Source of the DNA: Gigaspora rosea
Lineage: Eukaryota > Glomeromycota > Glomeromycetes > Diversisporales > Gigasporaceae
Length of the DNA stretch: 64,000 nt
Assembly: GCA_003550325.1 (NCBI GenBank)
Contig: QKWP01000027.1
Location: 51,921-115,920 of the forward strand
Direction: 5' to 3'
Positions 56,410-64,000 of the stretch are shown in pieces; position 1 is the stretch's first letter; each line of letters starts with the position of its first letter. The translations under genes and the position numbers were made by a program. A model generated the notes under the pieces. It was not told the DNA's origin, searched no databases, and saw nothing but the letters and a program-made list of their open reading frames with translations.

Positions 56410-57330
56410 ACATACATACAGAAATTTTCAAAGACTAATAATCGGCATGATTAATTAGGTTCCCGAAATTATTAACACTTAAATTACTTAAAGTGGCGCA
56501 GATTTGATGTGACTAAATGATTTTCCCATAAGCAATTTATTATTTTGACCAATCACAATTTGTTATGTAAAATCAGCCAATCATAATTTATTACTATTTT
56601 AAAATTTGGCTAAATTAATGGAGATCATTCATGTGAAGAATTATGTATGAAACTCGGTCACGGACTTAAGGCTTTTTTTTATGACTTTAATATAATGATC
56701 GACGATTATCTTTATAGATATCAGTAGTGTTGACTCATTTTTGCAAAAAAAAAAAAAAAAACCATAAGATGTGTTTTAATTGACCAACCTCTTATAAACA
56801 AGATTGTCGTGAAACTTCGAATTTGTTTATATCAATAATAATAAATTGCTTTCGAAATGTAAAATAATCTAAATTACTAAGCAGCTACCAGTAAGTTCAC
56901 ATTTTTATTATCCCGTCTGAGAAAAAATTGACATTATACTTTTTGGAGTTAGTGATCAGCATAAAGCCTACCTTACACAAAAAACGGCTTTTATGTCTTA
57001 GTTTAAACGTATTATTCAACCAATTTGCCTGTTGATTTAAATGGTGGTTTAAAAAAGATGCAAAGAAAACTTTATAAAAGCTAAATTTTCAAATACAAAT
57101 TTTAGAATTCTTAATTTTGTATTCAATAAGTTTTGTTCGCATATTTTATATTAATGAATAAACTATTATAAATAAGTGTAAAAGTGTAAATAAAACTTTG
57201 GGCTTTCAATTTATTGAAAATTTTATCTCATTTATTTTATTATGCTACAGTACTGTTACGTCATTTTTATTAGTAAAATAATAAATTTATTTCTTATTAT
57301 ATTTTCGCTTAATAAATTTTCCAATTTTAA
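56410..57330. other. AT-rich stretch, nothing recognised
   Basis: No open frame or element end that I can support. Confidence 0.4.
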
Positions 57331-57334
57331 AATC

Positions 57335-58129
57335 GGTTTTACCACAAAATCCTGACATCCCAAATCCCGACAGTACATAATCCTGACATAATCTAGAATA
57401 TCGACAAGCTAAGATCCCGACTAAGACAGAATCCCGACAATTCAAGATCCCGATATTCAAAATCCGAATGATCCCCGACAATCAAAATCCCGATAGTCAA
57501 AGACAAGATCCCGACAGCTTAAATCCTGATAGTCGGGATTCCGAGTGGTCTAGATCCTGATTAAGACAGGATCCCGACAGTTTACAAAAGGTTTTTATAA
57601 ACCCTGGGATACTTGCCAAAAAACAACTAGCTGAACGATTTTTTTACTAACCTAATTAGGTTCGTCATTCGATATCAGATATAATAGATTCAATAAAAAT
57701 TGACATATACACGTAACTCGTAACTTCAGGTAACTAATATGAATATCAGTAAAGTATTTTTCAATGTAATGTGTAATGTGGATTTCAGACATAATTGAAA
57801 AGTAGTTTATATGAAGAATATAAATAACATTTCATTTACTGCTAAATAAACCTATGTTAGGGCTTTTAATAACTTATCGGATTTAACCTTAAAAAAAAAC
57901 TATTTAACGATTATAATCTTAACCGATTTTAAATTTAAAATTGAAATATTGGTTTTTTAATAGCATTTATATTGTTGGGACACAAAAATCATTCATTCGG
58001 CTGGTTTTTTGCCATTCGGGATCCTGACTATCGGGATTTAAGCTGTCGAGATCTTTGTCTTAGTCAGGATCCTGACTATCGGGATTGTGTTCTGTCAGGA
58101 TTTGGGGTGTCGGGATTTTGTGGTAAACC
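57335..58129. repeat. Element with inverted ends built of ATCCCGACA-type motifs
   Basis: The left block (57335-57580) holds about sixteen spaced copies of ATCCCGAC or ATCCTGAC. The right block (about 58010-58129) holds the inverse (GTCGGGAT / GTCAGGAT). Outermost sequences GGTTTTACCACAAAATCC and the inverse GGTTTACCACAAAATCCC match. The ~430-bp middle is AT-rich. It is best read as a DNA element with long TIRs full of short repeated motifs. Frames at 57287 and 57972 are repeat translations. Confidence 0.65.
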
Positions 58130-58402
58130 TTTAAAATCTACCAATCTTTATTGCATTCTAACCGATTCATAATTTCAAATTATACGTACCATATTAAAAT
58201 TTTAAATTAAAATATATTTCAAATTGGTATTTTGTCCGATTGTGGCGGAGGTTTCCAAATTTCTTTGCAAAATGATACCAAAGTTCGTTTAGTGAGATGC
58301 ATTTTAATAACAATATCAAAATGTAATTTCTGTTGTCACTATTGCATATTTTTGTAATAAAACACACGTGATTTTGCTCCGGACTTATCAATTTTGAAGT
58401 CT
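58130..58402. other. Short spacer, nothing recognised
   Basis: AT-rich; the 65-codon minus-strand frame at 58194 has no motif. Confidence 0.3.
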
Positions 58403-58640
58403 ATATGGGACATGGACTAGGAAAACCGCCGTTTGACATTTACTAACAACAATTGAGATTTTTGATTCAAATTGAAGTATTGGTTCTTGCTTATACACAG
58501 TGTAATTTTTATTCTATATTGATTTAATAAATTATCGAGATATTTTAACTCGAAAAAGACATTCTTAGCACCATGTTCTAAAAATAATTGACAAACAATT
58601 ATGATATTGGTGAATGGCCTTGTTAGAATGAGTCAGCTGT
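58403..58640. repeat. Detached terminus related to the 46026-48539 transposon
   Basis: TATATGGGACATGGACTAGG then AAAACCGCCGTTTGACA matches the TIR with a few changes. The next ~190 bp align with the inverse of the right end of that transposon (GAGATTTTTGATTCAAATT, ATAATAAATTATCGAGAT, TTCTAAAAATA). No second TIR is found downstream, so it is a truncated relative. Confidence 0.7.
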
Positions 58641-58735
58641 AATCTTTCTAAAAATAAATTACATTGAAAGTTCGTGAAACATAAACGTTAATCACGTTTT
58701 TCTCAAAAACAAACCCCCTTCAAACAACTCATGCA

Positions 58736-59275
58736 GGGAGGTCCCCAAAATTCCGGGTCGGGATACGTCGGAGTACATCGGAATCACGTGGCTGGATCGG
58801 AATTGATCGGTTTTGTCTCAAGATCATAAAAAATTTTACTAATAAATCATATCCATTCATTAAGTAAAAAATACCCAGCTGATAATTTTGCTATATAACC
58901 TGCTAACAACTAGGACTAAACGCCGACCTAGATCCGATGCATCCGACCCGGATATTTGAGGACAGCCCTGTAAAAATCCTTTCAAACGGCCCTGCCAGGT
59001 CTAGGCCAGGGACCCGAAAAATTTTCGAAAAATTAGAAACATTTTTTCGCAATTTTTATTGGATATCGCAATTTAAAACAATATTACGCCTTTCTTATAC
59101 TGGACAAATTTCACAAATTTAATTTTTAACAACTTTCCTTCACCAATCACATTTGCATATTTGTTTGTGTACCTGCAGATCAGACGTACTGCCGATCTAT
59201 CAGGAATAACAACTTATACAAGGGGTCCCACAAAATTCCGGGTAGGATACGTCGGAGTGCATCGGAATCATGGAC
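58736..59275. repeat. Direct repeat pair, AAAATTCCGGGT...ATACGTCGGAG
   Basis: GGTCCCCAAAATTCCGGGTC plus GGGATACGTCGGAGTACATC (about 58740-58785) recurs at about 59223-59270 as GGTCCCACAAAATTCCGGGT plus AGGATACGTCGGAGTGCATC. They flank ~440 bp. The GC- and CpG-rich units could be direct terminal repeats of a small element or a dispersed motif. Confidence 0.5.
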
Positions 59276-59370
59276 GGTGTTATGATAGCATGGGTGACTT
59301 TCGAATCCAATAATTTCAGTGATCAACATTACACAAGTATTTATATAACTTAGTAGGAAGTTTTGGGTAG

Positions 59371-59470
59371 GGATGGGCACGGTCCGGTCATGACCGGTCA
59401 ATGACCATGACCGATATTAGCCAGTCAGAGTGGTTTGACTGACCAGTCAAGGTTATGACCGATGCCAAAT
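59371..59470. repeat. hAT-like end with CCGGTCA/TGACCGG motifs
   Basis: TAGGGATGGGCACGG resembles hAT terminal repeats (compare TAGTGATGGG at 33570). It is followed by repeated ACCGGTCA, GACCGAT and TGACTGACCAGTCA motifs like subterminal binding sites. No partner end found. Confidence 0.35.
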
Positions 59471-59739
59471 TCTTAATATTCTGGCTAATAAATGAATAAT
59501 TATTGCTTAAAATTCATATCGGTGTATCTGAATCATCTGATAAATAGAAAAATCAACCCGCCTCCTAAAAATTTTTCAGATCATGTGACTTTGCATGATT
59601 AATGATATGTTTCATTTTTAAATAAAACTTTTTTATTGATATAAGTGAACAATAATGAAAAATATAACAATAATAAGTATATAAATTAATATATATCACA
59701 TGATCTAAAAATTTTTTAGGTAGTGTTTAAACCCAGTTG

Positions 59740-60850
59740 AAAAATACCTTGTTCATAATTCCGGCCAACTTGCAGATCATTTGGCCAGAATTAAACAAAC
59801 CAACTTTAATTCCAATCACAATTTTGACAGAATTGTAGACAATGGTTTTCTTTGAGTAACAGAATATTACAAACTAGGTAAATGTATAGCATTGTATATC
59901 TGGAGCCAATATTCAATATATATACTATATATTTAACATCAATACAGCAATATAAGTTTTGCTAATAAACTTGCTAGAAGCAGGCTTAAGGAAGATAAAA
60001 AAATTAGCTAGTGCAACAAATCAGTTTCAAGAATAGAATTCTCACTTTTTTGGAAAGATTTCAAAATAGAAACACTAACTAACCTGTGGTTAAAGATTAT
60101 GAAAAGGTTAAACATTAGCACACAATAGAGACTTTTATTAGAAATCTTATTACTTGAATCTAAAAGTAAAACCAAGCATGAAAGGAAAACCTTCTGGTCC
60201 CAGCTTAAAAAACAAAGTAAAATCTATTGTACCTTACTAAGGGCAAGTAAAAGATTCTCAACTTTTATCAAGACAAATACAGGATTTTTTCCAGTTTTAA
60301 AAACTCTAAATGCTAGGAAACCATATCTATATCTAGCACTATTGTGTATTGTATACAAAAAAGGTCAAAAAGAATCCCAAGTATATATAGCAACATGTGT
60401 GGGTTATGAAAAAGGGGTGGCAATCAATTAATCGACAATCACTTCACTAACATAACATTTCACCGACAATTATTCACTGACAAGTTCATTTTACTGACAG
60501 TTTGTTTCACCGAAGCTCATTTCACTAACAAAGTAATTTTGGTCATTATCGTTAGGGTCAGGGTAGAATTAGGCAGAATTAGGGCTAAATTTAGTGTGCT
60601 TTTTGAAAAAAAAACTTGTTGGTAAAATGAGCTTCGGTGAAACAAACTGTTGGTAAAATGAACTTGTTGGTAAGTATTTGTTGGTGAAATGCTATGTCGG
60701 TGAAGTGATTGTCAGTGAAATAATACGAACCCATAAAAAAGCCTAGCAAGAGACAGAAAGGTTGGCAATAGAGATAGCACAAGAAGTAATCTGTACAAAT
60801 ACAAACAAGTTTGCTCTACAAGAGGAAAAAAAATACAATTAAGTGAAAGT
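59740..60850 (+). pseudogene. LINE remnant: RNase H C-terminus and downstream region
   Basis: Plus-strand reading HNSGQLADHLARIKQTNFNS resembles the last RNase H motif (HSGNxxNxxADxLA) of LINE ORF2. It is followed by TEYYKLGKCIALYIW and then a long Lys/Leu-rich stretch (FWKDFKIETLTNLWLKIMKR ... TFWSQLKKQSK) that stays mostly open to about 60412 with a few TAG/TGA stops. A palindrome at 60433-60714 interrupts it and some readable sequence resumes after 60735. Upstream RT is not seen. It is a separate element from the minus-strand LINE at 6907. Confidence 0.5.
60433..60714. mobile_element. Foldback element made of TTCACYRACA motifs
   Basis: Arms CGACAATCACTTCACTAACA ... CATTTCACCGACAA ... GTTTGTTTCACCGAAGCTCA and their inverse meet around 60555. 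The arms are themselves a degenerate ~17-20-bp tandem series of TCATTTYACYRACARGT. The middle has GTTAGGGTCAGGGTAGAATT. The frame at 60591 is a translation of this repeat. Confidence 0.65.
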
Positions 60851-63746
60851 TTATAAAAGGCCTGCTATCCTATGACAAATGAGAAAGGGCAAAAGAGCCA
60901 ATAGGAGCATCCAAAACTATATAAAAAGTATTAAATTTTGTAATATATATTATATGAAATTGCTTTATAGAAATAATTTGGCAAGAAAGATGTAATAAGG
61001 TAACAGAATGGAAATGCAAGCAAGGTATTGATAAGCAAAAGAAAAAAAGTTATTTAAGTAAACTTACTCAAAAGATCAAAATATATGAATTCTGAAAATT
61101 TTATAGAAATTAAAATCTTTTTATTATTTGACTTTAATTTTTACATTCAATAGTTTTTTTTAAAAAAAAAAGCTATTGAGCATAATAATTAAAAGTCAAA
61201 TAAAAAAAGGTTTCTGATTTATATGAATTTTCAGGATATATATATTATGATTTTTTGATCAAGTTTACTTAAGTGACTTTAATTAATTTGCTTAGTGAAA
61301 TTTGGACTTTACTATGTAGTAATTATAATCGATTGACCAAAAATTGCTTTATAAACTACTCCCAATTTTATGTGCATGTTTATTTATTGTTTACAACATA
61401 TTTATTTATTGTATACAGTATATTTATTTATTTATTGTTATAAATTTTTCTTGTTGAAGTTTTATATTCAAAAATAAGCTATCTCTTTGTTGTGCTTTAA
61501 ATTACTTAAAATAGTAAATAACCCAAATATAAACTATCTCTAAATTTTTTTTTGTTAAAAATCAGCAAAAAAAGTAGCTTATTTTTGGCAACATACAGAA
61601 AGTTCTGCTAGTAACTTAGATATTTATTTATTTAGCTTGCTTGAAACAATCATCCAAGTAATCTTTATTTATACATTTTAAAATATTTATTTGTAAAAAC
61701 ATTTTTTTATATTTAGTTATTGTATAGTTGTCTAATGATTAAAAGTTTAATTTAGTTTCAGATATATAATATAAAAAAATTGAACATTTATATCATAAGC
61801 AACTATATAATAATTAAATATATAAATTGACTATTTTTTACTTAGTATTGTTTACCAAATTATTTTATTTAATACTTATACTTTTTTGTGTTAATTTTAT
61901 AAATGTTAATTAACCAAAAAAGATAATTTAAATCAAATATATATACTGTAATATTGTTTAATCCAATATGACTAAAGGTTGTAATGTATTTCTAATAAAA
62001 TAATAACAAAAAAATAGAATAAAATTACTGTTATAAAAAGACGAGGATATATTAAGTAATGCTTTACTAATATATAATAAATAATTCATTTATTTTTTTT
62101 GTAAATATAAAATTAAATGGAAACAAATCTGCCTATATGATTAATTAGATTATGGACTTTGATTGGCTAATTATTATAAAAAATTACAGATATATCTATA
62201 AAAATTAGCCAATTAGATGAATATCTTCTTATGAAATAATATTATTTGAGGTTGCTATATTAACATTATTGCTTAAATAAAAAAACCTTTTTTTAGATTT
62301 TTTAAGTTTTCTTATCAAAATCTGTTATTATAAATAAATAATACAGAAATATAGTTAACATTTACTAGTAATTGAAACTACATAGTTTTAGTTAGCTAGC
62401 TTAACTAGCTAACTAAATTATTGGCTAAATGGCTGGCTAATAGCTAGCTAATAAACTAGCTATTGGTCTGTATTTAAAGTATTTTGAGTTATTTGGTCTG
62501 TATTTATTTTTCTTTTTAAAATTTATTGTATTCTTATTTTAGTTAACTTTTAGCTATATTAGCTAGCTAATTACATTATATCAGCTAGCTTAGCTAGCTA
62601 AGCCAGCTTAGTTATAGCTATCTTAGCTAGCTTAGTTTACTAATATCTGTATAATATTCAAAAATTGCTATTTGTTTTTATATAATTACTTCTATTTTTT
62701 GTATAAATAATAATAGATACTAGTTACTATACTATTGCTAAAAACAAACTAGAAATTAGGATGCATAAAAAAAAACTCTTTATTTGTTTCAATTAATAAT
62801 TTTGCCAACTTAATCTATATTTATATTATTTAATTCCATGTATCATAATAAATATTTATATACTAAAACTAGCTAGTAACTATGTTCAAATTTAAGTCTT
62901 TTTCTTGTAATTCTAGAAATCTAATCACTTTGTAACCATAAACTTGATCAATTATTTGTTAATTCTATTTTTAAGAGCTAATTTTAAATTATGCAATTTT
63001 AATTAAAAAATAGTAAAAAGGAGATAAACATTTCTACAAGTTTCTGTAATTGTAGTTTTAAAGCATGATTCAACTATTAATGGCAATAAGAATCAGTATG
63101 CTTATATTGTGCTTAAAGTTGTTTAAAATTTATATTGATCAAATAACTGCAACAACTTAGTAATAAATTATAAATATTGATATTTTTTAGTATGAATTGC
63201 ATTTTTAAAATAATAATATTATTATCATTTTGACAAAAATTACAAAATCAAATTGTACAATTAAAGAAAGAGTTAGTCTAAAGTAAATAAATAAATAAAT
63301 GTTTAAAAAATATAATGACATACTTGAAGCTACTGTATTATCTTTTTTTTAGAAAAAAAATTTCAATTCAATGCCTGCAAAAATATCAACTTTTTGCTAT
63401 ATTCATGATTGCTTGGATTGAATCACTCAAAACTTTTTTCTAAAAAAATAACTGCAATAGTAAAATCAGAATATAATAACACTACAAAATTTTATTTTTA
63501 AAAATTAAAGGTTTCATACCTGTTGATAAAGATATTAAACACTATATAGACCCATTTGAAATAGATGATATAGTTTACATTTAAGAAAAATTTATAGCTT
63601 ATGAAAATTACTATATAGTTTGTTAAATAAAAGTAATATTTAGTTTGTAAATACTATATAACAAATATAAATTATCTTTCTTATACTACAAGATTATTGC
63701 TATATCAATTAAAGTAACTGATTTGATATTTGACAATATGTCTGTT
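60850..63746. other. Very AT-rich stretch with foldback and TAGCTAGC cluster
   Basis: No gene. It contains a palindrome at about 61040-61275 centred on CAATAGTTTTTTTTAAAAAA / AAAGCTATTG, and a cluster of TTAGCTAGCTAA-type palindromes at 62390-62640. Otherwise low-complexity. Confidence 0.45.
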
Positions 63747-64000
63747 CATATGGGCTGATTTATGGAATTGCCAATAACTTTTGATATACTAATCTATTTT
63801 TGAATAATTTTGTTACCAAAATGTTGGTCTCGATGAGACAGTTCTAATGAATCCAAAATCATCAAAATCCAATCACAGGATCCCAAGATAATTAAGATTT
63901 TGTATAATTTTACATTAACTTTTACTATGTAGACAATCAACGTATGGATTGGTTTTCATATATGAAAACCAATCCATACGTTGATTGTCTACATAGTAAA
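63747..64000. mobile_element. Second copy of the 426-bp palindromic element (cut by window end)
   Basis: It starts CATATGGGCTGATTTATGGA and is nearly identical to 3701-3954 through the palindrome centre (TTGGTTTTCATATATGAAAA). The second arm continues beyond the window. Confidence 0.85.

Noticed and set aside
57287..58172. Frames of 64 and 66 codons with repeated SGF/CRD residues
   Set aside because: They are translations of the ATCCCGAC repeat blocks, and the two are inverse copies of each other.
59180..60782. Minus-strand frames at 59180 and 60591
   Set aside because: The first spans a direct-repeat block and the hAT-like end; the second is a translation of the foldback repeat.

Overview
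The window is 64 kb of very AT-rich eukaryotic DNA and is mostly transposable elements. Two small fungal-type Zn2Cys6 proteins, dense nested and decayed elements, and an assembly gap fit a fungal genome of the Rhizophagus / arbuscular mycorrhizal (Glomeromycotina) type. That placement is an inference, not proven here. I see no rRNA, tRNA gene, CRISPR array or prokaryotic operon. Almost no host gene can be supported apart from the two zinc-cluster proteins.

Layout. 1-6.9 kb: hAT-type MITEs, a pogo-like transposase fragment, a 426-bp palindromic element and a telomere-like repeat island. 6.9-14 kb: a dead LINE on the minus strand (endonuclease, RT with YADD, RNase H, poly(A)). 14.2-19.5 kb: a 1-kb hAT MITE with a perfect 8-bp target duplication, then a full-length dead hAT transposon, then a TA-flanked MITE. 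21.6-30.8 kb: a complete 9.2-kb Ty3/gypsy retrotransposon with two LTRs, primer-binding site, polypurine tract, gag-protease-zinc-knuckle region, RT/RNase H, integrase and an extra 3' ORF. 31-36.5 kb: palindromic elements and MITEs. 37.9 kb: a Zn2Cys6 protein gene. 40.6-45.5 kb: a three-copy dispersed repeat, split by a Harbinger-like element that holds the gap, plus further MITEs. 46.0-48.5 kb: a 2.5-kb DNA transposon with perfect 35-bp terminal inverted repeats (TIRs) around a transposase-like gene of an uncharacterised family. 48.5-58 kb: more MITEs, a second Zn2Cys6 protein, a tandem duplication and an inverted ATCCCGAC array. 58.4-64 kb: a detached end related to the 46-kb transposon, a LINE remnant, foldback elements and a second copy of the 3.7-kb palindrome, cut by the window edge.

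Two items deserve most attention. The first is the 46.0-48.5 kb element. Its coding region resembles the proteins I know as DUF7869-containing (CDNCSAQNKN and GHTKF motifs). Being bounded by perfect 35-bp TIRs, with a related terminus 10 kb away, suggests an undescribed cut-and-paste transposon group. The second is the Ty3/gypsy element. It has a second zinc-knuckle cluster between protease and RT, a textbook A-AAU-UUU slippery heptamer set directly against a stop codon, an extra ORF after integrase, and a 10-bp U3 repeat that differs by exactly eight units between its two LTRs.
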